Source: Streptomyces tuirus (GTDB lineage Bacteria > Actinomycetota > Actinomycetes > Streptomycetales > Streptomycetaceae). From it: a stretch of DNA of 64,000 nt. Numbering within the stretch: position 1 is the first letter of the stretch; each line of letters starts with the position of its first letter. A model generated the notes under the pieces. It had not been told where the DNA came from. It worked only from the letters and a program-made list of their open reading frames with translations, and ran no database searches. Position numbers and translations under genes: made by a program. This document shows positions 17,897 to 26,064 of the stretch, in pieces. The DNA is taken from contig NZ_AP023439.1 of the NCBI RefSeq assembly GCF_014701095.1, forward strand, positions 1,600,001-1,664,000, in the 5' to 3' direction.

Positions 17897-17955
17897 CGGA
17901 GGGTTCGCTTGCGGAGGTTCGCTTGCGCGGATGTTGCTTACGCGGGGGTCGCTTT
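17897..17955 (-). repeat. Four 14-15-bp tandem repeats in the binding-protein leader
   Basis: Top-strand units are CGGAGGGTTCGCTTG, CGGAGGTTCGCTTG, CGCGGATGTTGCTTA and CGCGGGGGTCGCTTT. They fill almost the whole gap between the alpha-glucosidase stop and the binding-protein start. They could be regulatory sites or a decaying tandem repeat. Confidence 0.65.
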
Positions 17956-17963
17956 CGGGGTGT

Positions 17964-19580
17964 TCAGGAACGGATCCACCAGGCGGCCGTCGAGCCGGAG
18001 AGCACTCCGGCCGGGCAGGGGCCGCTGGCGAGCAGGGGGGTGCCGGGGACCGGCGCGGGGGTGGGGGCCGTGCCGAAGTTGACGGCGCACACCAGGTCGC
18101 CGCGTTCGAAGGCCAGGACGCCGGGCGAGACGTCCAGCCATCGCAGGGTTCCCTCGCCCAACTGGGGCAGGGTGCCTCGCAGTTGGAGGCCGTCGCGGTA
18201 CAGGTGCCAGAAGGAGCGGGTGTCGGCGAGGGCGCGGTCGGTGGCGTACTCGGCGAAGTACTCCGGCTGCGGCAGCCACGGCTTGGCGCTCTCCACGCCC
18301 GGGGTGAAGCCGAACGGCGAGGCCTGGCCCGACCAGGGCAGCGGGACCCGGCAGCCGTCGCGGATCCGGGCCCGGCTGCCGGTGCGGCGGAAGATCGGGT
18401 CGGTGAGCACGTCGTCGGGCAGGTCCACGACCTCCGGCAGCCCCAGCTCCTCGCCCTGGTAGATGTACGCGGCACCGGGCAGGGCCAGCATGAGCAGCGC
18501 GGCGGCTCGGGCACGGGCGGCGCCGAGGCCGCTGCCCTCGGTGGCGGGTTCGCCGTAGCGGGTGACGGTGCGGACCTGGTCGTGGTTGTTGAGGACCCAG
18601 GTGACGGTCGAGCCGGTTCCGGCGATGTCCTGCATGGCCTCCGAGATGACCTTCCGGAAGGCGTCGGCGTCCCAGGAGGCGCTGAGCAGGTCGAAGAAGA
18701 AGGCCTGGTGCAGTTCGTCGGAGCGGACGTACTGCGCGTGCTCGCGGGCGGTCGGCACGGACACCTCGCCGACGAGGAGGCGTTCGCCGCCGTCGCGCTC
18801 GGTGTACTCCTCGCATATGGAGCGCCAGCGGCGCCACACGCCGTGCACCTCCGGCTGGTTCCAGGCCAGCGGGTTGACCGAGTCGCGGGTGCGGGCGTCG
18901 GCCTCCGGGTCGTCGGAGTCGGGAAGCTCGGGGTGCTTGTAGAGGCCGGCGGCGACATCGATGCGGAAGCCGTCGACGCCCCGGTCGAGCCAGAACCGCA
19001 GCACCCGGTCGAACTCGGCGGCGACCTCCGGCTCGCGCCAGTTCCAGTCGGGCTGCTCGGGCGTGAACATGTGCAGGTACCACTGGCCGGGGCGTCCGTC
19101 CGCCTCGGTCACCCGGCTCCACGCCGGACCGCCGAACATGGCGTGCCAGTTGTTGGGCGGCTCGGAGCCGTCGGGGCCGCGGCCGTCGGCGAAGTGGAAG
19201 CGGGCCCGGGCCGGGCTGCCGGGAGCCGCTGCGAGCGCCTCACGGAACCAGGGGTGCTCGCTGGAGCAGTGGTTCGGGACGATGTCGAGCAGCACCTTGA
19301 TGCCCAGCCGCCGCGCCGCCCCGACCAGCTGGTCGAACTCGTCGAGGTCGCCGAAGAGCGGGTCGACGTCGCAGTAGTCGGCCACGTCGTAGCCGTGGTC
19401 GTGCTGCGGCGAGGGATAGAAGGGGCTCAGCCAGATCCCGTCGACGCCGAGCTTCTTGAGGTACGGCAGTCCGGCCCGGACGCCGGCGAGGTCGCCGATG
19501 CCGTCGCCGGTGCTGTCGAGGAAGCTGCGGACGTACACCTGATAGATCACTGCGTCACGCCACCAGTGGTGCCTGTTCAA
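17964..19580 (-). CDS. GH13 alpha-glucosidase / oligo-1,6-glucosidase-like enzyme
   Basis: A cytosolic retaining glycosidase of about 538 aa with all four GH13 regions: DIVPNH, GFRIDVA (nucleophile Asp), LLVGEV (acid/base Glu) and NNHDQ (transition-state Asp). The N-terminus WWRDAVIYQVYVRSF is standard. It probably splits imported alpha-glucosides to glucose and heads the importer operon. The start is uncertain: TTG 19580 fits homologues, ATG 19619 would add 13 residues and could be leaderless. A start at 19652 is unlikely because that triplet is part of a TTGACA promoter box. Confidence 0.87.
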   Translation of the reverse strand: MNRHHWWRDAVIYQVYVRSFLDSTGDGIGDLAGVRAGLPYLKKLGVDGIWLSPFYPSPQHDHGYDVADYCDVDPLFGDLDEFDQLVGAARRLGIKVLLDIVPNHCSSEHPWFREALAAAPGSPARARFHFADGRGPDGSEPPNNWHAMFGGPAWSRVTEADGRPGQWYLHMFTPEQPDWNWREPEVAAEFDRVLRFWLDRGVDGFRIDVAAGLYKHPELPDSDDPEADARTRDSVNPLAWNQPEVHGVWRRWRSICEEYTERDGGERLLVGEVSVPTAREHAQYVRSDELHQAFFFDLLSASWDADAFRKVISEAMQDIAGTGSTVTWVLNNHDQVRTVTRYGEPATEGSGLGAARARAAALLMLALPGAAYIYQGEELGLPEVVDLPDDVLTDPIFRRTGSRARIRDGCRVPLPWSGQASPFGFTPGVESAKPWLPQPEYFAEYATDRALADTRSFWHLYRDGLQLRGTLPQLGEGTLRWLDVSPGVLAFERGDLVCAVNFGTAPTPAPVPGTPLLASGPCPAGVLSGSTAAWWIRS

Positions 19581-19613
19581 CCCATCGACCTGTCTCTGAG
19601 GAGGGCAGCGGTT

Positions 19614-19652
19614 ATGCATGCATGTTAAGTAAGCGTGTCGAGAGGGTGTCAA
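19614..19652 (-). promoter_or_regulatory. Promoter and 10-bp palindrome upstream of the alpha-glucosidase operon
   Basis: A perfect TTGACA (19652-19647) is followed after 19 bp by TAACAT (19627-19622). The palindrome ATGCATGCAT (19614-19623) overlaps the -10 end and expected transcription start and is a possible operator. Confidence 0.45.
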
Positions 19653-19783
19653 TGAAATGGCAGAAGCTACCGAGCGGTTGAGGTGGCTGAATCCGGACAG
19701 ACCGGGCGATGTTCAGCGTTTCGAGATGTCCGCGTTACCTAACAAGTAACTAGGAGCTCGGTGAGCGAGCGGCGCGGGGGCGG

Positions 19784-21055
19784 CTAGCGGCGCGAGATGG
19801 CGGCGAGCTCGCGCGCCAGTCGGCGCATCGCGGCGGCGGGCGTCTGGTGCCCGGCCATCGCGTCGTGCACGACCGCCTGCACGACGAGGCTGACCTGGTC
19901 GTAGCGGGGGCTCTTGGGGCGCGGCTCGGCCGCGAGGACGCTCGTGCGCAGCGTCGGCAGGTACGGGAACCTGCGGATGAGCGCGGGGTCCTGGTAGAGA
20001 TCGGCCCGCACGGGCGGCAGTGCGCCGCGGGTGAGGACCTGGCGCTGGACGCGCTCACTGGTGAGGTACGCGATCAGCCGGGCCGCCGAGTCGGGGTGCC
20101 GCGCGTGCGCGCTGACTGCCAGGTTGGAGCCGCCGAGGACGCTGGTCCCCGGACCGTCGGGCCCGGGCAGGGGGACCGCGCCGACCTTCCCGGCGATCTT
20201 CGAACCGGGAGCGGAAGCGCCGACGTAGGCGTACGGCCAGTTCCGCAGGAAGAGCAGCCGGCCGTCCTGGAAGGCCTGTTTGGACTCTTCTTCCTTGTAG
20301 GTCAGCGCTTCCCTGGGGATCCAGCCGTCGCGCACTCCGCGGGCCAGGAATCCGATGCCCTCGCGGGCCGCCGCCGAGTCGACGGTGACGCGCTCACCCT
20401 CGTCGCCGAGGATCGAGCCGCCCGCCGAGTAGACGGCCTCGGCGGCGTTCACCGTGAGGCCCTCGTAGGGCAGAAACTGTCCCGCGTAGCCGTCGAGGCC
20501 GTGCTTCGGGGCGATGGTCTTCGCGTACCGCTCCAGCTCCGCCCAGGTGCGCGGCGGCGCGACGCCCTCCTCGGCCAGGACGTCCTTGCGGTACAGGAGC
20601 AGTCCGGCGTTGGTGACGTACGGGACGGCGTAGAGCTGTCCGTCGTAGGTCGCCGTGTCCACGACCGGCTGGAGGAAGGTCTTCAGGGGGAAGCGGTCCC
20701 GGGGCAGCGGTCTGATCCAGCCCGCCGCCGCGAACTCCGAGGTCCAGTTGACGTCGATGTTGAGCACGTCGAACCGGCTGCGGTCGCCGTCGCGCAGGTC
20801 GGTGACCATCTGCGCCTGGGTCTCGTCGGCCGAGTCGGGCAGCTCGACGAGGGTGACCTTCTCGCCGGGGTGGGTACGATTCCAGCCTTCGAGCAGAGGG
20901 CCGAGGTAGCCGGTGAGGTCTCCGGCGGTGGCCAGGGTGAGGGGGCCGCGGTCGGTCCCGGAGGGCTCGCCCGCCTGGGCTCCGGCGGCGACGTAGCCGG
21001 TCAGGACCACGACGAGAACGAGGAGGCCCCTACCCGCGGCTTGGATCCACCGCAT
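19784..21055 (-). CDS. Orphan extracellular sugar-binding protein
   Basis: A 423-aa family-1 solute-binding protein with a signal peptide (MRWIQAAGRGLLVLVVVLTG, cleavage near AGAQA) but no lipobox cysteine. The binding body is seen in LTLATAGDLTGYLGPLLEGW, FDVLNIDVNWTSEFAAAGW and QLYAVPYVTNAGLLLYRKDV. No permease or ATPase lies next to it, so it must work with a remote transporter or act as a sensor. It is divergent from the PadR operon. I start at ATG 21055; an upstream start at 21109 would add 18 residues. Confidence 0.8.
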   Translation of the reverse strand: MRWIQAAGRGLLVLVVVLTGYVAAGAQAGEPSGTDRGPLTLATAGDLTGYLGPLLEGWNRTHPGEKVTLVELPDSADETQAQMVTDLRDGDRSRFDVLNIDVNWTSEFAAAGWIRPLPRDRFPLKTFLQPVVDTATYDGQLYAVPYVTNAGLLLYRKDVLAEEGVAPPRTWAELERYAKTIAPKHGLDGYAGQFLPYEGLTVNAAEAVYSAGGSILGDEGERVTVDSAAAREGIGFLARGVRDGWIPREALTYKEEESKQAFQDGRLLFLRNWPYAYVGASAPGSKIAGKVGAVPLPGPDGPGTSVLGGSNLAVSAHARHPDSAARLIAYLTSERVQRQVLTRGALPPVRADLYQDPALIRRFPYLPTLRTSVLAAEPRPKSPRYDQVSLVVQAVVHDAMAGHQTPAAAMRRLARELAAISRR

Positions 21056-21111
21056 AGGTTCCTCCCTGTACACCGGCGCTGGGCACCCTTGCCCGGAATC
21101 AGAGGCCATGT

Positions 21112-21126
21112 ATACCTGTTAGGTAT
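21112..21126. promoter_or_regulatory. Putative PadR operator
   Basis: The perfect inverted repeat ATACCT-GTT-AGGTAT lies between the divergent binding-protein and padR genes, 52 bp before padR. PadR regulators usually bind such sites in their own promoters. TACTAG just downstream (21133-21138) could be the padR -10. Confidence 0.5.
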
Positions 21127-21177
21127 GGGCGATACTAGGGCCTGGAGCACATTGGACCAGACAGGAGGACTGCACGC

Positions 21178-21693
21178 GTGCGCCTGCCCCTCCTGGCCCT
21201 CCTCGCCCGCGGACCCGCCCACGGCTACGAGCTCAAGCAGGACCTTGAGCAACTGCTGGGCTCCGCGTACCCTCAGCCGAACGTCGGCCAGATCTATGTG
21301 ACCCTCGGCCGCCTCGAGAAGTCGGGACTGATCGAGGGCGAGGACGTGGCGCAGTCCAGCCGGCCCAACAAAAAGGTCTATCACCTCACCGACGCCGGGC
21401 GGGAGGCGCTGCGCGCCTGGTTCGAGGAGCCCGAGGACGAGCCGCGGGTACGGGACGAGTTCTTCATGAAACTCGCGCTCGCTCCGCAGACCGGCCTCGC
21501 CGAGCAGATCACGCTGATCAACCAGCAGCGGCGCCAGTACCTGAACACCATGCGGCAGATGTCGAAGCTGGCCGCCGCCGAAGACCGCGACAACCGCATC
21601 GCCCATCTGCTGATCGAAGGCGCGATGCTGCACCTGCAGGCCGACCTCGACTGGCTGGAACGGTGCCAGGAAGAGCTGGAGGAGCTGGAGTGA
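21178..21693 (+). CDS. PadR family transcriptional regulator
   Basis: The 171-aa protein has the PadR winged helix (LALLARGPAHGYELKQDL, NVGQIYVTLGRLEKSGLI, KKVYHLTDAGREALRAW) and a C-terminal helical dimerisation part. Such proteins repress exporter genes until a ligand binds. The GTG start has AGGAGG 9 nt upstream. Its stop overlaps the ABC ATPase start as GTGA, so it almost surely controls that exporter. The ligand is unknown. Confidence 0.92.
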   Translation: MRLPLLALLARGPAHGYELKQDLEQLLGSAYPQPNVGQIYVTLGRLEKSGLIEGEDVAQSSRPNKKVYHLTDAGREALRAWFEEPEDEPRVRDEFFMKLALAPQTGLAEQITLINQQRRQYLNTMRQMSKLAAAEDRDNRIAHLLIEGAMLHLQADLDWLERCQEELEELE

Positions 21694-22448
21694 GCGACAA
21701 CCGTCCCGCTCCTGTGCTGCGCGCCGAGGGGCTGGTGAAGACCCACCACGGCGAGGGTGCCCCGGCTCATGCCGTGCGCGGGGTCGACCTGTGCGTACGG
21801 CAGGGCGAGTTCGTGGCGATCACCGGCCCGTCCGGCGCCGGCAAGTCCACGCTGCTGCACCTGCTCGGTGGGCTCCAGCGCCCGGACGCGGGCCACGTTC
21901 TGCTCGACGGCGAGTCCACCGACACCTACAGCGAGGCCCGCTGGGCGGTGGAGCGCAGGAAGCGGATCGGGATCGTCTTCCAGTTCTTCAACCTCGTCTC
22001 CAACCTGTCCGTCGCCGACAACGTGGAGCTGCCCGCCCTGCTCGCCGGGACCTCGCCGAAGCAGGCGCGCACCGAGCGCGAGGCGCTGCTGGCCGAGCTG
22101 GGCCTGACCGGCAAGGAACGCAGCATGCCGGGCGAGCTGTCCGGTGGCGAGCAGCAGCGCGTCGCGCTGGCCAGGGCCCTGGTCAACCACCCGCCGCTGC
22201 TGCTGGCCGACGAGCCGGCCGGCAGTCTCGACAGCAAGGGCACCCGCGAGGTGATGCGGCTGCTGTCCCGCTTCCACCAGCGCGGCCAGACGATCGTGCT
22301 GGTCACGCACGACGCCCGGCTGGCGAGCGCCGCGGACCGGGTGATCAGCTTCTTCGACGGCCGGATCGCCGACGACGCGGAACTCGACGGCGGCACCACC
22401 CAGCCGCGCCGCGCCGGCATATCCGGCGTGCTGGAACTCAGGGACTGA
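21690..22448 (+). CDS. ABC transporter ATP-binding protein (MacB/LolD type)
   Basis: The 252-aa ATPase has Walker A GPSGAGKST, signature LSGGEQQR and Walker B LLLADEPAGSLD, and is of the class that pairs with FtsX-fold permeases. The GTG start is coupled to padR. Its partner is the FtsX permease at 22704, but a 255-bp non-coding, strongly folded segment separates them, so the usual direct coupling is lost. The substrate is unknown; PadR control suggests export of a toxic or envelope-active compound. Confidence 0.92.
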   Translation: MSDNRPAPVLRAEGLVKTHHGEGAPAHAVRGVDLCVRQGEFVAITGPSGAGKSTLLHLLGGLQRPDAGHVLLDGESTDTYSEARWAVERRKRIGIVFQFFNLVSNLSVADNVELPALLAGTSPKQARTEREALLAELGLTGKERSMPGELSGGEQQRVALARALVNHPPLLLADEPAGSLDSKGTREVMRLLSRFHQRGQTIVLVTHDARLASAADRVISFFDGRIADDAELDGGTTQPRRAGISGVLELRD

Positions 22449-22485
22449 CATGCGGGTCCACGACCACCGCCCGGTGTCCGGGCCG

Positions 22486-22689
22486 AGGAGGCTTCTGATG
22501 GATCTCCGCGGAGCGAGGAGCGGCGTCCGGTGCGTGCGATCGGCGTGCGGCGGGAACGGTCATGTGGCGGAGCCACCTGTCCGTTCACGGCGTGCGGCAT
22601 GGGGGTCCCCCCTGCTCGAGCGAAGCCGAGAGCTTGGGGGAGTGCGTGCCGGACGCCGTGACGCCGCGGGGATCCATCAGAAGCCCCCT
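22486..22689 (+). ncRNA. Large multi-branched structured element between ABC ATPase and permease genes
   Basis: The outer stem pairs 22490-22511 with 22664-22685 (21 of 22 positions, plus one G-U) and extends by 3 bp beyond one mismatch. A second stem pairs GGCGTCCGG (22522-22530) with CCGGACGCC (22649-22657). Inside lie hairpin 1 (GAACGG 22554-22559 with CCGTTC 22581-22586, GTGGC with GCCAC) and hairpin 2, a copy of the dispersed repeat at 22598-22642. No ORF with a plausible start spans it. It could be a leader RNA, a stabiliser or a MITE-like element. Confidence 0.5.
22598..22642 (+). repeat. Dispersed 45-bp palindromic repeat, copy A
   Basis: Its reverse complement matches 30204-30248 at 44 of 45 positions. 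The core CTCGAGCGAAGCCGAG is flanked by GGGGG and CCCCC runs. Confidence 0.85.
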
Positions 22690-22703
22690 AGGGGCTGAGG
22701 CCC

Positions 22704-24989
22704 GTGCGAGCCACCCTGCGCTGGGCGCACTCCGATCTGCGCACGCACCGCGGCGAGGCCCTGTTCCTCGTCCTCGCCACCGCCGGCATCGTGGCCTCCC
22801 TGCTGCTGGCCACGGCCCTGTTCGGCTACGCGACCAACCCCTGGCAGCGGGTGTTCACACAGTCGCACGGCGCCCATGTGTGGCTGCACACCGACAAGAC
22901 GGCCGACACCGGGAAGCTGGCCGATCTGGCCGGCGTGGACTCCGTCACCGGCCCCTACCCGACCGCCGCCACCACCGTCTCCTCGCGCGGCAGCCGCGCC
23001 GCCGTCGAGCTGCGCGGCACCCCGGAGCGGCCCTCCGCCGACCGTCCGCCGGTCGTCTCCGGTCACTGGCTTGACCCCGCGACCCCGAACGGCGTGGTCC
23101 TGGAGAGCCGTCTCGCCCGCGCCCTGCTGACCGAGCCCGGCGACACCCTCACCGTGCCCGGCACCGCCCGCGAGCTGACGGTCGTGGGCCTCGCCGACAG
23201 CGCCGAGCCGCGCTACCGGCCCGGTGAGCAGCCGGGCCTGGTGTGGGCACTGCCGTCGGCGGTGCCGGACCCGGGCGGCCAGGTGATCGGGCTGCGGCTG
23301 ACGGATCCGGGCGACACCTCCTACGTCGTCCAGCGCGCCGTGACCGTACTGGGCTCCGGGGCGATCGGCGAGGTCTCCACCTGGCAGCAGGCACGCGCCG
23401 AGGCGCAGGGGGACAACCGGCTGCTCGGCCAGGTGCTGGGCCTGTTCGGGCTGGGGGCGCTGGTCGCGGCCGGGTTCGCCGTGCACGGGGCGATCGGCAC
23501 CCGTATCCGCGGCCATCTGCGGGACCTCTCCGTCCTCAAGGCCATCGGCTTCACGCCCGGCCAGGTGGTCCGGATCTTCCTGCTCCAGCACCTCGCCTAC
23601 GCCCTGCTGGGTGCCCTGGCCGCCGCCGGTCTCGCCGAGGCCCTGGGCAGCCGGATCCCGGGGCGGCTCGGGGACGCGGTGGGGGTGTGGCAGGGGCTGC
23701 CCGGGCACACCGTGGCGCTGCTCGTGGTCCCGGCCGCCGCGGTGCTGTTCATCGGCGCGACCACCGGTCTGGCCGCCTGGCGGGCCGGACGCGTGCCGCC
23801 GGTGCCGGTGCCGCGCCCCGCCGCGCCGTCGGGCGGACGGCTGTCCGGCGTCGCGCGCCGGGCCCTCGGCCGGCGGATCCCGCCCGCGCTGGTGCTGGGC
23901 TGGCACAAGGCGTTCACCCGCCGCCACCGGTCCCTGGCCACCGTCGCCCGCCTCACCCTGCCGCTGCTGCTGATCGTCGTGGCGATGAGCGCCTGGACCA
24001 CCCTCGACCGCTTCCACAGCGAGCCCGAGCGGATCGGCCTGCCCACCACGCTCAGTGTCCGCGCCGACGACTCCGGCCTGAGTGAACAGCAGACCCGTTC
24101 CCTTCTGGAACGCGACCCGGAGGTCGCCGCGGCCTACCCGGGCGTCGAGACGGCGGCCCTGGGCGCGAGTCAGACGGCGACGATCGCGCTGCGCGGCCTC
24201 GGCACTCACCAGGACCCCTACCCGTACACCCTCGCCGAGGGCCGCCCCGCCCGCGGCGCCGATGAGGCCGTGGCCGGGCAGGGGTTCCTCGACCTGCTGA
24301 ACGTGCGTGTCGGCGACTGGGTCCGGATGACCGTCGGGGACCAGCCGCAGATCCTGCACATCGTGGGCCGCAGCATCGAGCCGGAGAACGCCGGCCGGGT
24401 CATCTCCACGTCCCTCGACACCCTCCGCGAGAACGACCCGGATCTCCGCCCGACCCTCTACGAACTCCGTCTGGCCCCCGGCGCCGACCCGCGCGAGGTC
24501 GCCGACCGGCTCGCCGAGGCCGGGGGCGGCCATCTGGACGTGCACACCGTGACCAACCCGGCCGACGGGCTCTCGCCACTGCGCGCCGTCGTCGCCTGGC
24601 TGATCGCCGTGCTCGCCCTCATCGGGCTCATCGAGCTGCTGACCGCGATCGGCGGCACCGTCCGTGAGAGCGAACGGGACCTGCTGGCCCTGAAGGCCAT
24701 CGGCCTGTCTCCCCGGCAGATCACGGCGATCACCGTCACGGCCACCGGGCTCACGGCCCTGGCGGCCGTCCTCGCCGCCACCGCCCTCGGCCTGCCGCTC
24801 GCCCGGTGGCTGATCGACACCCAGGGCCGCTCCAGCGGTATCGGCGCGGGCATCGCCCAGGGCCCCTCCGCGATCCTGATGGTGCTGCTCGGGGCGGCAG
24901 CGGTGCTCTGCGCCGCCGCGCTGGCCGCCGTCCCCGCGGCCCGGGCGGCCCGACGGCGCCTCGCGGACACACTGAGCGCGGTGGCCTGA
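22704..24989 (+). CDS. FtsX-family ABC transporter permease
   Basis: The 761-aa protein has an N-terminal helix (EALFLVLATAGIVASLLLAT), a large extracytoplasmic part, and two FtsX cores: residues about 250-370 (LFGLGALVAAGFAVHGAI, DLSVLKAIGFTPGQVVRIFL) and about 630-750 (DLLALKAIGLSPRQITAITV). This is the exporter or envelope-remodelling type, not an importer. The GTG start at 22704 has AGGGG 9 nt upstream, placed just outside the large stem at 22686-22689, so that fold could affect its translation. It ends 19 bp before the convergent gene at 25009. Confidence 0.87.
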   Translation: MRATLRWAHSDLRTHRGEALFLVLATAGIVASLLLATALFGYATNPWQRVFTQSHGAHVWLHTDKTADTGKLADLAGVDSVTGPYPTAATTVSSRGSRAAVELRGTPERPSADRPPVVSGHWLDPATPNGVVLESRLARALLTEPGDTLTVPGTARELTVVGLADSAEPRYRPGEQPGLVWALPSAVPDPGGQVIGLRLTDPGDTSYVVQRAVTVLGSGAIGEVSTWQQARAEAQGDNRLLGQVLGLFGLGALVAAGFAVHGAIGTRIRGHLRDLSVLKAIGFTPGQVVRIFLLQHLAYALLGALAAAGLAEALGSRIPGRLGDAVGVWQGLPGHTVALLVVPAAAVLFIGATTGLAAWRAGRVPPVPVPRPAAPSGGRLSGVARRALGRRIPPALVLGWHKAFTRRHRSLATVARLTLPLLLIVVAMSAWTTLDRFHSEPERIGLPTTLSVRADDSGLSEQQTRSLLERDPEVAAAYPGVETAALGASQTATIALRGLGTHQDPYPYTLAEGRPARGADEAVAGQGFLDLLNVRVGDWVRMTVGDQPQILHIVGRSIEPENAGRVISTSLDTLRENDPDLRPTLYELRLAPGADPREVADRLAEAGGGHLDVHTVTNPADGLSPLRAVVAWLIAVLALIGLIELLTAIGGTVRESERDLLALKAIGLSPRQITAITVTATGLTALAAVLAATALGLPLARWLIDTQGRSSGIGAGIAQGPSAILMVLLGAAAVLCAAALAAVPAARAARRRLADTLSAVA

Positions 24990-25008
24990 CGCCGTCACCT
25001 CCCGGGGG

Positions 25009-25929
25009 TCAGCCTCCGTACGGGTACCGCGGGTTGTACGGCGGCTGCGGGTGCGGGGCGTAGGGGTGCGGGGCGTAGGGGTGCTGCCCACTCGGCGCGT
25101 GGGGAGGACCATACGGGTTCCTCCCCTGCGGCGGGAGGTACGGCGATCCCGCCGGGGGCATCGGCGAGACCGGCCCGGGCACGGGAGGATGCGTCGCGGG
25201 ATGGGCGTTCAGCCGGATTCCGTACCGCCTCTTCAACCGCCGCATCTCCAGCAGCGCGATGGCGGTGACCGTCACCGGCGCGCCCAGGATGAAGACGATG
25301 CCGAGGGTGAGACTGAGCCCGTGCAGATCACCGGTCACCAGGTCCGGGACGGCCACCAGCCAGCTGGTCACCATGGCCAGCAGCGGCGGCAGGCAGCGGT
25401 GGACGGCGGCCGTGCCGAAGAAGTTGCCCGACACCCGCACGGCTCCGGAGGCCGTGAAGGCGAGCAGCCACAGCATCGTCATACCGAACCCGATGATCAC
25501 GGCGACGTTCGCGGACGCGTTCACCGTCCGCACCAGCAGCAGCACGGCGGCCACGCAGCCGACGAAGAGCACCAGCAGCGCGAGGGACTTGAGCAGCGGC
25601 GTCCGCAACTGCCGCACCGTGCCGCCACGCCGCCACACCCAGAGCATAGCCCCGACGGTGAGCGGGGTGAGGAAGAGCAGGACGACCGAGGCCGTCATCG
25701 CGTTCTCCAGCAGCTCCGTGAGGTCGAAACCGCCCTCGACGAAGGTGTAGACACCGAGCGAGGTGATCGCCCCGGCGATGACACGGGCCCGTTTCAGGCG
25801 CTCCACCGACGGGTCGAGCGGCTGCGGGATCCAGGCGGGGTGGAACACCGCCCGCGCCACGTCCTGAGGCTTGAGCAGGGACCGGGCCGTCAGCGTGCCA
25901 CCGGTCCAACTTCCGCGTGAGCGTGCCAT
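25009..25929 (-). CDS. Hypothetical membrane protein with Pro/Tyr-rich C-terminal tail
   Basis: The 306-aa protein is not assigned to a family I know. Residues about 45-235 hold around six hydrophobic helices (VVLLFLTPLTVGAMLWVW, LALLVLFVGCVAAVLLLV, VAVIIGFGMTMLWLLAF, LGIVFILGAPVTVTAIALL). The last 65 residues are Pro/Tyr/Gly-rich with YAPHPYAPHP and PYNPRYPYGG, likely disordered and cytoplasmic. The ATG at 25929 opens MARSRGSWTGG. It stands between the exporter permease and pgi. Function unknown. Confidence 0.7.
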   Translation of the reverse strand: MARSRGSWTGGTLTARSLLKPQDVARAVFHPAWIPQPLDPSVERLKRARVIAGAITSLGVYTFVEGGFDLTELLENAMTASVVLLFLTPLTVGAMLWVWRRGGTVRQLRTPLLKSLALLVLFVGCVAAVLLLVRTVNASANVAVIIGFGMTMLWLLAFTASGAVRVSGNFFGTAAVHRCLPPLLAMVTSWLVAVPDLVTGDLHGLSLTLGIVFILGAPVTVTAIALLEMRRLKRRYGIRLNAHPATHPPVPGPVSPMPPAGSPYLPPQGRNPYGPPHAPSGQHPYAPHPYAPHPQPPYNPRYPYGG

Positions 25930-26064
25930 CTTGCGCTCCCCCGAGCACTCGCCGTGATGATCGCCCGGGAGTCTACGGGAAGCGGACGGCGCGCTGCCGC
26001 CCGCCTCCCGCGGCGCCCGTCCGCCTCCCCCGGAACCCGTCCGGAACCCGTCCGGCGCCCTTGG

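Noticed and set aside
17897..17955. Short CRISPR-like array.
   Set aside because: Units abut without spacers and are only 14-15 bp; no cas genes are nearby.
19619..19652. Alpha-glucosidase start at the TTG of 19652.
   Set aside because: That TTG is the first triplet of a TTGACA promoter box and has no ribosome binding site.
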